Source of the DNA: Diphasiastrum complanatum
Lineage: Eukaryota > Streptophyta > Lycopodiopsida > Lycopodiales > Lycopodiaceae
DNA: 64,000 bases
Direction: 5' to 3'
Assembly: GCA_029204225.1 (NCBI GenBank)
Contig: CM055111.1
Location: 21,789,805 to 21,853,804, forward strand
In this document: piece after piece, positions 10,522 to 21,561 of the stretch
Layout: each line of letters starts with the position of its first letter
Position numbering within the stretch: position 1 is the stretch's first letter
Notes under the pieces: generated by a model
What the model saw: only the letters and a program-made list of their open reading frames with translations
What the model was told of the DNA's origin: nothing
Database searches by the model: none
Program-made: the position numbers and the translations under genes

Positions 10522-11140
10522 AGGATGAGATTGCATAAAGTATATGTGAAACATGAAAAACAAATTTGCAAGCCATCACTTGATAACCTACGGGCCTGCT
10601 TTGCAGGCAACCAGTATTATCTCCTATGAGTGTTTATTCTTATCCCTTTTGTGTTTTCATTGAAGCAGTGTGGTCAGTAATTACTATGGAAACACGTGAT
10701 TTCATGCCAAACAATCTTACAATACAAGAAGCTATAAAATCTTTTGCAAGTATTTAATGTCAAGCCAAACAATAGTAAAGTACAAGAAGACAGCTTGTGA
10801 AAAACATGTTATCAAAAAACATCAAATGACCTTTAAAAACACGCGTGAATTTTTGTTTCCTGCTGAAATTGCTAGATCATGAAAGGAAAAGGCCACATAA
10901 AAAGTTGCTATAGAATTCTCGTTCAATGATTTGTTGCCTTACAATTCTGTTTTTCACCATGAAGTGGAATCAATACAACTAGTTTATTAGAATCTTTCAC
11001 AAATTTGTTGTTTAAACACACAAGTGTATTTCCCTCCTTAAAACCAATACCTTCAAAACACAAAAAACAACACAATCATTCAAGTTGCAAAACACTATGA
11101 TCTGGCAATTTCATATTGTATTAAAAACATTATTTTTACT
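10522..11140. other. Module C left part, non-coding with one hairpin
   Basis: No coding signal. It matches 45,905-46,530 directly and is missing from the C copy at 32,557. Near 10,602 the sequence GCCTGCTTTGCAGGC forms a perfect 6-bp-stem hairpin followed by AACCAGT, somewhat like a degenerate Helitron 3' end (hairpin plus CTRR). The second copy near 45,980 has a mispaired stem. Confidence 0.4.
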
Positions 11141-11677
11141 AAGGTTGGAAAGATTAAAAATATGGAAAGAAAGTCAATAGTCTTTTGCTATGTACGTAGG
11201 GCATTTTACACTATCGAATTGATTGCCTACGGCTTGCTTAGAGTATAAATGAAGGACATTTGAAAATTAATCAAATGAGGAGAAGGTGTGGCAAGACGAT
11301 TGGATCATGCATTATGGACACTATTTTTGGATGTTTAGAGTCATAGATTCGTAGCCAGACATGACAACCTCGTCAAAGATGAATAAATAAGTTTCTGCCG
11401 AGTATTTCTCGACTGCCCACAACAATACTACCTTTTCGTAGTTTCAAAAAACTATGGTGCTATTAAAAAAGCAGGTTATTATGCAAGCCAAGGAGAGCAT
11501 TCAATATCTATCTTTGTAGGCAAGTGCCAAAAATAGGCTAGAAACGACACCAACATCGAGGGGCAGAGTCCACATGTTGTCAGAGCTTCACCTCCAATGG
11601 AATTCAAATTGCCACCTCTACACACTTCAACTGAAAGTGTCATATCCCAAGGCTTTTGATATTCAGATCATCCTTTG
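11141..11677. other. Module C, non-coding
   Basis: Present in all three C copies (from 32,563 and 46,530). No gene or RNA is recognised. It contains a TTGATTGCCTACGGCTTGC phrase and short A/T-rich runs. Confidence 0.45.
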
Positions 11678-11881
11678 TCATACCAATGCCTCGATCACCA
11701 ATTGTAAGGATCCCTTTGTCTCGTCTAATTTTATCAGAAAGTCAACCCCTTCTTCAAGAATAGCCTCATCAGTGAGAGATAAGAAATGTGTCTTATCTAG
11801 AACATCTGATGCATTGGAAACAAGTTCTAAAATAAAATTGTCCCTATTGTTGTATAAAGAGTTCATGATGATATCCATCAA
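11678..11881 (-). pseudogene. HSP90/GRP94 N-terminal fragment (C1)
   Basis: The minus strand encodes MMDIIMNSLYNNRDNF, ELVSNASDVLDK and HFLSLTDEAILEEG, which match the ATP-binding N-terminal domain of ER-type HSP90 (GRP94), where the catalytic Glu and Asn sit in E-x-x-S-N-A-S-D. In this copy the reading is shifted after IKLDETKG, so the later DRGIGMT nucleotide-binding motif seen in the other copies is lost. Only one exon-sized piece is present, with no middle or C-terminal domain. It is a captured or duplicated gene fragment. Confidence 0.82.
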
Positions 11882-12900
11882 CTAGGACACATCTGCCTAG
11901 AACCAAAGTTTGATCTTTGCATGGGGTCTGAGTCATCTACAGAGCTCCCCCTCAATCCAAAATCATCATTACATGCAACCATCCATGTATACATCATGTG
12001 CATCCATTGAGAATCATTCATAGGTGCTCTTGAAACTCACTGCCCCTGCAACCAACTGAGGAAGTACACAAGACTAGCAAAATCTTCCTTGTTGTCCTAT
12101 ACATCCAGAATTTGCAAGAACATGAAGTGCTCTCACAACACAGATCACAGACACCCCTTCGATCCTCTGTAGTCACTACCTTTTGCAACAATCACCTACA
12201 GACCCAAAAAAAATATTGTCCTTACTACAAGCAGCTCTGTGCTTTCCACTACAACCTTCAACGTCATGCCAAATTGCAACCTCTTTCACGAATCACAGAG
12301 AACAAGCACTAAAATGTCAAGGTCATTGCTTGGCCTTCAAGCAGCAGACACTTGCTTCGTGACATTGCCTTCCAAGCTCCTCTTACTTCGTCCTTCAAGA
12401 AATTGCTCGCTTCTCAACGTCAATACAACCACCATAGGGCTGCCACACCACGGACTTCAGTCATTAGCTTCCAAGTGCCTCTTGCTTGATCCTTCAAGCA
12501 AGAGGCGCTGGAAGGTAAAAACCCAATGCCATCGACATTTGTTGCTTCCAAAGCTACACATCAAGCTTCTCTAAATGCTTGGCCCTTCAAGCAACCAGCA
12601 CTTGCTTCATGACATTGCCCTCCAAGCTCCTCTTGCTTTTCCTTCAAGCACATGCTCGCTTGGAGTTTGGCAACAAAAACCCTTAGAATTCATTTCCACT
12701 TTATTATATTTAAATCTACCTACTCTTTTCACTTTCAAACCGTTCTTTCTCGTCAATTTCTTTTTCATACCCACCTTTACTTATTCAAAGAAAAACCGCC
12801 ATTGTTGTTGTCGTTGTTATCAAAGGTTGAACTTGTTAAAGTTTCGGCAGTGCTCTCTGGTCAAACTTTATTAGTAACGCTCAAGCATTCCCTCGTGTAA
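11882..12900. repeat. Module C with imperfect internal repeats
   Basis: No reliable protein. A phrase of about 85 bases containing CTTGCTTC-TGACATTGCC and CCAAGCTCCTCTT occurs at 12,328-12,412 and 12,575-12,660, with a partial third unit near 12,455-12,510. The units are about 70-80% alike by eye, so this is an old local duplication. Equivalent arrays lie at 33,745-34,080 and 47,697-48,030. Plus-strand ORFs here are rich in Leu, Ser and Cys and resemble no family. Confidence 0.55.
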
Positions 12901-13535
12901 TGTGAAATAAGCTGCTCAAGCATTTGCATATTGATTTCTCTCCCATCGCCTTCAGGAGTGCGTTTTGTCATGTAATTCATAAGCCAATTAACCCAATCTG
13001 CAGTAGTATCCACTATACTATTTAATAATCAAGAAGATGTCTACTTTATTTTCAATGTTCTCCATTGAAGTACAAATGTTACCTATGGGTTCAACTAAAT
13101 AGATGCACTTATACCTCCCTCTGAACATCCTTATGCAGCAATTTGGTAGTTTCTTCTCACTGTTGTTCGCACAGTTTCAAGCTCTTATCTACAGCCTCAA
13201 CTTTAGATATTATTGCGTGCCCCATTTGTGTTTGCTGTTTATCTATTGAATTGAATGAATTGTTGATATTGTGCTTAAACTCTTCTACATTTTTATTTGT
13301 GGTTGGTTAAATTCGATCCCAAATATAATTTTTCATTTGTCCACAGCTTGGATGAAGCTCTTCGTGATGGTTTTTTGAACATCTTGATAGACAGTTTTTT
13401 TGCAAAATATGATTGATGTGCTAATTGGAAGAAAAAATTGGCAGTCACATTGATTAGTGCATTGCAGTGCACGAGTTCAGTGGTAATCAAGATCCATGAA
13501 GGTCTCGGTTGTGGAGGCCGAGTGTTGGTTCTCAT
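12901..13535 (-). pseudogene. Unidentified coding relic
   Basis: The minus strand has several open stretches in changing frames with protein-like composition: an N-terminal part with ALINVTANFFF and VQKTITKSFIQAVDKWK (13,293-13,535), then NINNSFNSIDKQQTQMG and IISKVEAVDKSLKLCEQQ, which could form a coiled coil, then ADWVNWLMNYMTKRTPEGDG and INMQMLEQLISHYTREC. It recurs at 34,320-34,950 and 48,250-48,884. The frame breaks are shared, so it was already dead before duplication. I do not recognise the family; it could be a host gene or a mobile-element or viral relic. Confidence 0.4.
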
Positions 13536-13639
13536 AGCCTCAAAAGACTATTTTGTAGCAAAAGGACCAAATATTAGAGTTTCGTTTGTAATGCCTCCTG
13601 GCGTAAATTCAATGGGCCTGGCATGTGAAGCTCAAAAGC

Positions 13640-15034
13640 TCGAAGCTGGAAGTCGAACAACTGACCCCCCCAGCTTTTCAGATCAATCATCGATGATCAA
13701 GACACAATTGCTTTCAAGCTTGCCCTCTACATATGAGAACTGGGTGATGATCATATCGACACACTCAGATTTAACTCTTACTAGAGTTATCACTATGTTG
13801 CTGCAAGAATACAATTGAAGAATTCAAGAGACTTCATCGACTTCATCATCTCGCGCTCTATATGTCAACAAAGGCTCAAAATGATAAAAGCAGAAAAGCT
13901 CTAAGCAGTCCGCATCAAATCGGAAACCGACGCAAAGGCAAGAACAATTATCAAATCCACAGTTGAAGAAGAAGATATTCTGTAAGTATGCAAGTGCACT
14001 AATCATGAAATCTCAGATTGCAAGGTTCTCAAAGCGAAGAATGCCAACAAGCAACCAGATCAATAGGCGAATGCAGTCCCCCCATCTCCTGAACTCGACA
14101 TAGAGGAGGAACATTTATGGTCAAAGACCAAAAGTCCCTTTTGGGTACTTCTTGGTTTCTAGATTTTGGAGCATGTTCACTCCTATACGCCTTACAGTAC
14201 AAAGAAGTATGTTTATCTTGGTGACAATAGCACACACACTATCGAAGGTGAAGGCACTATAAGATTGAAATTCTAGCATGATCAATTCAAACTACTATTA
14301 AAAGCTTTGTATGTTCCTAAACTCTCTAAAAACCTATTATCAGTAAGTAGAATCACTAATTTAGCTCATAGGGTAGAGTTTGAGTCATCAATAGAGAAAA
14401 TAAGGTCCTTGCACTCGGCAAGAGACATGGATACTTATATAGATTGGCACATTGTTATTCTGATACTGGTCAAGTCTTGAAAACCTCTGTTCTTGTCAAT
14501 AAAGCATTACTATGGCATCAAAGATTAGGAAACTTGAATCATACATCTGTATTGAACATGTCCAAACAATCCCTAGCACTTGATCTCGACTATCCAACCG
14601 ACAAAGTCAACCACCCTGTGTGTCATAGCTGCATCCTTGGAAAGAAGACCAGGATTCCCTTTAATCGAGTCATAGGCATGCAACAAAAGATCTATCAGAC
14701 GTTGTTCATTCATATATATGTGGTCCAATGCAATTCCACCATTGCGTGATGCAAAGTATTTTATTACCTTCATTGACGAATATTCTAGAAGAATAGTTGT
14801 TTATTTCATGAAGCATAAATTGGAGGCTTTCAAAATCTCTCAACAATTCAAAGAGCGTGTAAAAAATGAAATTGTTAAAAGAATTAAAGCAATGAGGTCC
14901 GACAACGGGGGTGAATATATCTCTACCTGAACTCAAAGAGTATTGCCTTAACAACGGCATTGGGCAACAATACATTACCTCCTATTCACCTCAATAAAAT
15001 GGACTTGTTGAGAGAAATAATAGAACCTTAGTCA
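13640..15034 (+). pseudogene. pol: Copia-4 gag-protease-integrase relic, copy I
   Basis: In order on the plus strand: gag C-terminus (QLLSSLPSTYENWVMIIS, 13,690-13,818); a degenerate zinc knuckle region near 13,980; a protease region with the usual Asp-Thr-Gly replaced by DFG near 14,163, followed by KKYVYLGDNSTHTIEGEG and LSKNLLSVSRIT in broken frames; a GAG-pre-integrase segment (LLWHQRLGNLNHTSVLNM, VCHSCILGKK, 14,444-14,749); and an integrase core (KYFITFIDEYSRR, MRSDNGGEYIST, 14,718-14,930, then SPQQNGLVERN after a stop and frameshift). It stops at about 15,034, where it is fused to copia-3 leader. Reverse transcriptase is absent. Multiple stops and frameshifts make it inactive. Confidence 0.82.
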
Positions 15035-15495
15035 ACAAAGTTGGAATGAAGATAAGATGATGTGATCTTGCCAATTTTGGCTATTTTTGGACAATAACAT
15101 GACTAACTCTCCCTCACACTTTTTAATGTACTTTCAAGACCTGTAAAACAAGTTTAGAGGACCTGACTTCAGCCTAGATTAATTAGATCTCATGACTCTA
15201 AGTCAAATCTAATCAATGGCACTCAATCTTGGTAGCTTATCTTAAGATTTCCACCAAACATTACATCAAAAGCTCACAAATTGAATTTCTGTGGATCAAA
15301 TGAATACCATGCATTAAATGCAGGTTCAGAGGTGCCCACACGTGGATAGTACGGATTTGGACCCCTACCAATTTTGGGATCAAATCTCCTCACCAAAATC
15401 AAAATTCTAGCTTGCCCTCTCAATACTAGTTTTTAGCACCAAGACTTGCTAAAAATGGATTTGCTTTTGATAAATGGCTTATGCTCTTGTACTTG
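15035..15495 (-). mobile_element. Copia-3 leader, copy I
   Basis: Non-coding minus-strand leader between a PBS and a missing gag. In unit 2 the same leader (51,988-52,448) continues into a gag-protease region; here about 1.6 kb has been deleted, so copia-4 integrase is fused directly to the leader. Confidence 0.6.
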
Positions 15496-16900
15496 CCTCT
15501 GATACCATGTGAAAGTACTATACTTTAGGACCATAAATGGATCTACAAAAGATCCACAAGAGTGATTGGATGCTTGCTTAACAATCTATCAAAAAACTAG
15601 ACACAAAAAAGTTGATCTAGATTGGCAATTTGACAAACAACAAGCATTAACAATCAAAAGCATTGATCAACATGGAAATATGGTCCCACACATGTGTACT
15701 ACAGGCTGTAGTACGGCCTTCAACCTAAGAAACAAGTAGAAATTGATTTGGTTTCATTTGGATCACAAAAACTCAATGTACATAGTGAACTAGCTTGAGA
15801 TTGCCAATGAGCTCCAAAAGTATTCTATCTTCTCACTATGGGAGCTTGGAATACATACCAGATTCGACTTCCTTCTTGAAGTTAGGTGGATTTCCAGCAT
15901 GTAATAAGGAAGTTAACTCACCCTTCTTGCCCTAAAATGAAACCTAGATCCTAGACTAGGTAGCTAGTTGGTCAAATTTTCACCTTAGACTTAGGTGTAG
16001 GTCCTATAAAGTAGGGATGACCACCAAATAGACATGACCAACTCTCTTGAATTGACTTAACCTACATTAGGAGTGGGTTTCCACGTGGCATCTTGGCCTT
16101 CCATGTGTGGAACCCAATTATACACAATATTTGCAAAGTTCTACATGGCTAGATTTGCCAAAATAGGCTATTTTTCACAAAAAACTTCAGCAAAATCACC
16201 ATGCAAATTTTTTTCACAAGTATAGTACATAAAATTAGGGAAAATACAAACATGCAATAAGAATATTTACGCTTTTTTAAAATTTTACTCACAAAATTGC
16301 CAAAATTTCAAACAAACATAACTTGAGCTACAATGAACCTATAAATCACAATACAAAGAGAGACCAAGTGACTGAGAAGCTTGACATGTCACCTACGACC
16401 TCAGCTTACAGAGCCACATAAAATATGTAGTAAGACGCACTTTCAAAGAGAGGTTTCATGCAGAATCAACCAAATACCAACCTAGCACCCAAAGAGACAT
16501 TACCAACAGTCTTAAAAAGTTTATTAGACTTCCGTGAAGCCTTCACTCAAGTCAAGGGATGTAGTATGGGCTGAGAATGAAGATTTTTCAACTTGTGGGA
16601 GGGTGCTTTAGCGATAAACTTCATAGAGACGGAACACAAGCCTCTGATCACCAATTTACAGGCCTGATAGCTTGTTGGGATGGCCAGGAGGGGTATAAAT
16701 AAAGATTGATTGACTTCATGCATGATTCTCTTGTGGATTTCTAGCGATAGATCCCCCAAGAACCCTTTCAAAAAACAATTTTTAGTCTTTTCAGGCCTTC
16801 CTACACCCTCAATTCTCTAAAGTCTTTGCTCTAACTTCATGGACAACTTCAAAAGATATTGATTAATTTGTGAACAAATATGAATCATTAAAATCCAACC
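15496..16900 (-). repeat. Copia-3 PBS and LTR-like region, copy I
   Basis: A PBS (TGGTATCAGAGG on the minus strand) lies at 15,496-15,507. LTR sequence starts at 15,508 with TGTGAAAG, the same terminus as copia-1. The far LTR end could not be fixed. The rest has no credible ORF and matches 52,449-53,690, except that about 125 bases near 16,660-16,790 are missing from unit 2. Confidence 0.55.
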
Positions 16901-17515
16901 TAATCTCTTGTTCTTTGGTTATGGAAGACAACACAATTTACACCATTGGCAATGTAGAAAATCAACATCTACTTAATGAAAGAGATGCAAACTTAATAAG
17001 AACTTGATCAAACAGGAGAATAGTGTCCATATTGGATGCTTCACTATTTCTTACATCAATTTTATACATCAAGATATAACTAGAACATGAAGAACCAAAT
17101 AGAATTGAAATGAAATGATTCCACCATGCTTCCAACTCTGAACTCTTTGGAAACTAATAGCAACCAAACAATAAATGTCTGTGATGACCACTTGCTTGCT
17201 TGTCTCCTTCATCTTTGTCCTTTCTTGATATGTCTCCACCATAAAACTCCATGAATGCACCTCCATCTCCATCTTGCCAAAAGATGTCATCATCACTTGA
17301 TGATTTGATCATGAATGAGTGATACAAAAGTTTCATTTCCATCAGCAAAGCCAGCCAAGATTTCTAGTACAACTTTAACATCAATATGATGCAAAACAAT
17401 GTAGCTAGTTTCACCATATGTTGACAATTTGCACACATTCACATGAAATTGCTCATACATGAGATAGAACAAGCAAAGTAAACTTGAACAACACTTGATT
17501 GCTGCTCCTTTGAAC
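16901..17515 (-). repeat. Copia-5 3' region / LTR-like sequence, copy I
   Basis: The minus strand contains a U5-like phrase shared with the copia-1 LTR (TTTGATCAAGTTCTTATTAA, then AGATG-TGATTTTCTACATTG). It also has a phrase (GTAAGAAATAGTGAAGCATCC) repeated in diverged form near 19,340-19,400. Short ORFs at 17,069-17,348 match no protein and I treat them as non-coding. Confidence 0.45.
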
Positions 17516-18535
17516 TTACTTGAGTCTTAAAATACCTGCAAAAATAGATCCAAAACATCTTTGCCAATTGACTCTCCTTTGATGCTCTTGACAGCTCCAA
17601 ATTGCCACCTTACCTTTTGTCTTGTTGAAGCCCTTTGAGATCAACCTCTTGATCATCAACTTGACCATCAAAGTCATTGAACAAACTTTGTTTTCTAGAT
17701 TCATTACTTGATGTAAAATCATGAAAATGTCCATCCACTTGCATAGCATCATTTACATAAGAAGAATCATCAAAACATGTGAGAAAAGTAAAATGAGTCA
17801 CTTCCACTTGCTTACCCTTCTCATCATATGTGAGCCTTGAAGGTGTTTGCCTTTGCCTTGATGTCCTCCTTGGCTTTTGACTTGATGAAGGTCCTTCATC
17901 ATCACCATCTAAAGTAGTATCCATGTCATCACCATCGAGAATGTTAGATCCATCCACAACATCATTACTTGAAGACACCTTTGGAATGTTCCCCTCATCA
18001 AAAATGACATCTCTTCCAATAATCACCTTATTAGTACTAGGAATGTAAACCTTATAGGCTTTAGTCACCTCACTATATCCAGCAAATATACATTTCCTTG
18101 AAGATGGATTCTCCTTTGTCCTACCATCAAGAGCTATATTGACATAGCAAGTGCATCCAAAAGTTCTAAAAAACTTGACACTCGGCCTTTTCTTGAATAG
18201 CATCTTAAAAGGTGTTCCTCCATCCAATATAGCACTCGGCCACCTATTGCATATAAAGTCAGCACACAAGGAAGCTTGATTCCAAAATGGTTTTGGAATA
18301 TTAGCTTCTAACCTCATGGCTTTGGCACTTTCACATAAAGTTCTATTCTTCCTCTCGGCCACTCCATTTTGTTGTGGTCTCCTTGGAGTCTTGTGTACTC
18401 CCTCTTGATCACATGCTCATCACAAAAGGCCTTGAACTTGGTTGAGATATACTCACCACCATTGTCACTTGATCTTTGTAGAGAATTGGTTCTCTCTTGC
18501 ATTCTTGAACTTGACAAAGACATCATACACTTCAT
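17516..18535 (-). pseudogene. Copia-5 integrase relic, copy I
   Basis: The minus strand gives the integrase core end (SSDNGGEYISTKFKAFC, then EWPRGRIELYVK in a shifted frame), then MAERKNRTLCESAKAMRLE, FKMLFKKRPSVKFFRTFGC, RKCIFAGYSEVTKAYKVY and GRDVIFDEGNIPKV, followed by an acidic and Ser-rich linker (DDEGPSSSQKPRRTSRQRQ). This is the C-terminal half of a copia integrase and the linker to reverse transcriptase. RT is missing. Upstream, at about 18,617, roughly 600 bases including GAG-pre-integrase are deleted relative to unit 2. Confidence 0.85.
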
Positions 18536-19395
18536 CTTTGCTCTTTAGTAGATAGATCCAACAAAATATACTAAAATCATCAATGAAAGTTACATACATC
18601 TTATCTCCACTATTGCTCCAAAAATGCGCTTTGATCTTTAAACCATAAATGCACCTTCGTCCACTTTGACCTGGGGAGATGATGAAACTGTGTTTCCTAT
18701 GTACAATTTACATGGTAAGTTTTGATCAAGCTAGATTTTCCAATTTTTGGCAATTTCTCACACTATACAAGAATCTTTACATGTGTGGAATCATGACATA
18801 CAAGCTTAGATGCCTTCTACACACTAGAATCACCAATATAAAGAGAGAAGAGATAGAAGAAGATGATATGATAGAAAAAGAGAGTTCTCCAAACATCAAG
18901 AAAAAACTTGATTGCTTTCTCCACACTCGTACAACTAAATATTGTAGAAAATATGTCATTTGGCCACTTGCCAATTATTAGTAGTACTTTCCAAGTACTT
19001 ACCAGAAACCTAGTTAATCAAGTGACTAGTTTCAATGTATCTAGTTACGAAAAGTCATTTGGTCCAAATCCGAGCTTGACTTATCAAATAATATTCAAAA
19101 ATAGCAACATTACTATTTTTAAGAATTATTTACGTAAAAAAATGTTCGTCTAAGTTTACTTCTACCTTTGCCCTCCAAGTTGCCAAATTAAACCAACTAA
19201 ACTAGTTGACATTTTTCACACTCCCTCTTCAACTAGTTTTACCACACAACTTTTCAAGAATGATCTCCATTCTAAGAAAAGACCTCCTCTCAATGCTTTT
19301 GTAATGTTCAAAATAGAAACATTCATAATTGATATAGATAATAGTGTCCAGGTTGGATGCTTCACTATTTCTTACATCCGAATATAAAGATGAAA
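18536..19395. other. Block D spacer, LTR-like, non-coding (copy I)
   Basis: No credible gene. It matches 55,801-56,600. Sequence at 19,265-19,395 resembles the 3' region of copia-5 at 17,030-17,110 and so probably belongs to another copia element of the same family (copia-6). A TCTTCAACTAGTTTTACCAC phrase near 19,225 is shared with LTR starts in this family. Confidence 0.4.
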
Positions 19396-19790
19396 CTAGT
19401 ACATGAAGAACAAAATAAAATTTGTACCTTCCACAACTTGCGTACCCTTTTCATCATATGTAAGCCTTGATGGCTTTGTCATTTGCCTTGAGGATATTCT
19501 TAGGACTTGAATTGGCATCTCAAAAACCACCATCCAAAAAACCATCTTCATCACCATCAAAAATATTAGATTCATCAGCATCAACAACATCAAGCTTATT
19601 CCCATTTTTCTCTTCAAAGATAACATCCATAGAAATGTGAACTTTCTTTGAATTAGGAATGTAAAATCTATAAGCTTTTCTTACTTCACTATAGCCAAAA
19701 AAAATCCCCTTAAAGGATTGAGTTGACATAGCAAGTACTACCAAAGGTCCTCAATGCTTGATGATTGTCTTCTTATCAAAAAGTGTTACA
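19396..19790 (-). pseudogene. Copia-6 integrase C-terminal relic, copy I
   Basis: Two overlapping minus-strand frames read KGIFFGYSEVRKAYRFYIP, VHISMDVIFEEKNGNKLD and then PSRLTYDEKGTQVVEG. This is the same integrase C-terminus and linker as copia-5 but clearly diverged, so it is a separate family member. Core, RT and RNase H are absent. A frameshift lies in the linker near 19,550. Confidence 0.78.
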
Positions 19791-20212
19791 TCCATGTCTT
19801 GTATATAGGATTTGGTATAATCCTAGACTTTGATACATGGTACTCTAGCACTTGATATTATTGGTTATGCCACATTATTATGGAAGAGGCTAGTAATGTA
19901 ATTAATAACCTTGTGAGGGCCCAAACACAATTATTGTAGCTAGTATATGGTTTAGGATTGCTAATGCATGTGTAGAGTATCAATAAGAATGGAAAGCACT
20001 TTTCGGGAGTTTTAGATTTGCATGGGCACATGAATAGGGAGGCTTGGGGCTTATATAAGGCTTGTAGAAACTCGCCCAATTCCATTTTTTATTTTGGTGC
20101 TTTCATTGCCAGGTTCTCTTTCTCTCTCCGACACTTGTCTCCTTTTGCAAGTTTTTTCACAACTCTGGTTACATACTGCTGTAAAATACCTAATAGACCT
20201 CCTTAGCGGATT
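19791..20212 (+). repeat. LTR/promoter-like region (copy I)
   Basis: Non-coding with retroelement promoter character: a TATATAAGG box near 20,054 (CTTATATAAGGC), followed by a C/T-rich tract and CTTTTGCAAG. It matches 57,300-57,728. The boundaries are uncertain; it may be an LTR of a different copia family. Confidence 0.4.
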
Positions 20213-20690
20213 ATGTGAGAAATTGTCAACTAGTTTGCTATTTTGGTCATATTTGTTTATTTGGCAATTGAGGCCAATTTACATATTAGACTTAAAGATA
20301 GTCAATTTAAAGTTATTTTAGTTCAAATGTTTTTGAATTACCACTTTTAGAAAGTGAGGAAAAATGTAGGAGCTCAAGTTTTGTAGATTCAAATTTGAAT
20401 GTCGGAGACATTGAATCTAGTCCACATTGATTGTAGGGTTTTTGATATGGAGGAAAACCTAGATCATTAATGAGGCATGGACCTGTTATATATAGCTATA
20501 CACATGTGGGAAGAGAAGTACTCTCTCTCTCTCTCTCTCTCATCTCATTTCATGCTTATACATGAGTTCTCTTGGGTTCATCTATCCATTGGTGCACTAT
20601 TTTGGTGATATCTTGAAATCGTGTGTAGAATATGTCAAGGATTCCAGATCATTCAAGATACAATCCATGTCCCTGATCTTTGGTTACAAT
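20213..20690 (+). repeat. Copia-family LTR, plus-oriented (head-to-head pair, I)
   Basis: Begins TGTGAGAAATTGTCAACTAG, like the copia-1 LTR start, and contains TTGAGGCCAA, TAGACTTA-AGAT, and a CT microsatellite at 20,520-20,541 followed by CATTTCATGCTTATACATG, as in copia-1. At about 20,690 it collides with an oppositely oriented LTR. No coding capacity. Confidence 0.6.
20520..20541. repeat. (CT)n microsatellite
   Basis: A pure CT run inside the LTR; it is longer in the second copy (58,035-58,061). Confidence 0.9.
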
Positions 20691-21250
20691 AAACCAACAA
20701 TCCTGCCAATGTAGAAAAATCAGCATCTACATACAAAATGAGATGCAAAGTCTAAGAGATACTGATCAAACATGAATCAAAACATAAAATATAGTTTTTG
20801 CCCGTACAATTACAGTACCCTACTGTAATTATAGTACCCTATTTTATTTAACATGTGTGAAACCGAAAATAGCAATAAATGATCATTCTACACATAGAAT
20901 TGCAAGATAACATGAGAGTGCACCAATGAGTAGTAGAACCCAAAGAGGACCATGTATAATGATGAAATGAGAGAGAGAAGAGAGAATATGCGTCTCTCCA
21001 TGAGTTACATCCTTTATAGAGTGTCCAAACCCTATTTGGCCACTTGTCTTTCCCTCCAAAATGTAAACCCCCTACTATTTTTGGGACTAGATTCAATGTA
21101 CCCAAAGTTCAAATTTGAATCTCTCCCAAACTTGACTATGAACTTTCCCACACTTTCAAAAAGTGTTTATTGAATGTATTTTAAACTAATATAACTTCAA
21201 AAAGTTTAATCTCTAAGTCTAAAATGAGTTTTGGCCTCATATTAGTTAAG
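20691..21250 (-). repeat. Copia-family LTR, minus-oriented (head-to-head pair, I)
   Basis: Reverse-oriented relative of the preceding LTR: the minus strand reads GATGCTGATTTTTCTACATTGG at the U5 side and GGCCAAAACTCATTTTAGAC at the U3 side. Together the two make an imperfect inverted repeat of about 1 kb. The copy in unit 2 is 58,206-58,770. Confidence 0.55.
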
Positions 21251-21559
21251 AAGACACAATTGAAAACACCTGACCAGATCAATCACCACAGCACAACGTC
21301 AAGTGCAACAAGAACACAGAATTGCTCTCTTCAAACTGTATATTCCACTCTCTTCGTAAGTACAAAGATGAGTTCCTTAAAAAACACTCAAAGGGCTCGT
21401 AAAAGCAAGATGGCCCGATAACTCTAGAACTAAGAAAGCACTGTATAAGTCGATCATTGCTATTTTAACTCTCTCCCTCAATGATCAACGTCACTTCTTA
21501 TTTTAGAGTATACTCTATTCATGGAACATACCTCCATGATAGCATTACATGTAAAGGCT
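21251..21559 (-). repeat. Sequence downstream of copia-8 RNase H (3' LTR side)
   Basis: Non-coding stretch lying 3' of the RNase H relic on the minus strand. A purine-rich GGAGGTATG near 21,530 could be the remains of a polypurine tract. It matches 58,771-59,083. Confidence 0.35.
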
Positions 21560-21561
21560 TT

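Noticed and set aside
12112-12900. Plus-strand ORFs of 66-129 codons in module C, repeated three times
   Set aside because: Low-complexity Leu/Ser/His/Cys composition, overlapping frames and no recognisable motif; copies are recent duplicates.
17069-17348. Acidic ORF (SSSDDDIFWQDGDGG), also at 53,886-54,165
   Set aside because: It lies in the copia-5 3' region, overlaps two other frames of equal length and matches no family known to me.
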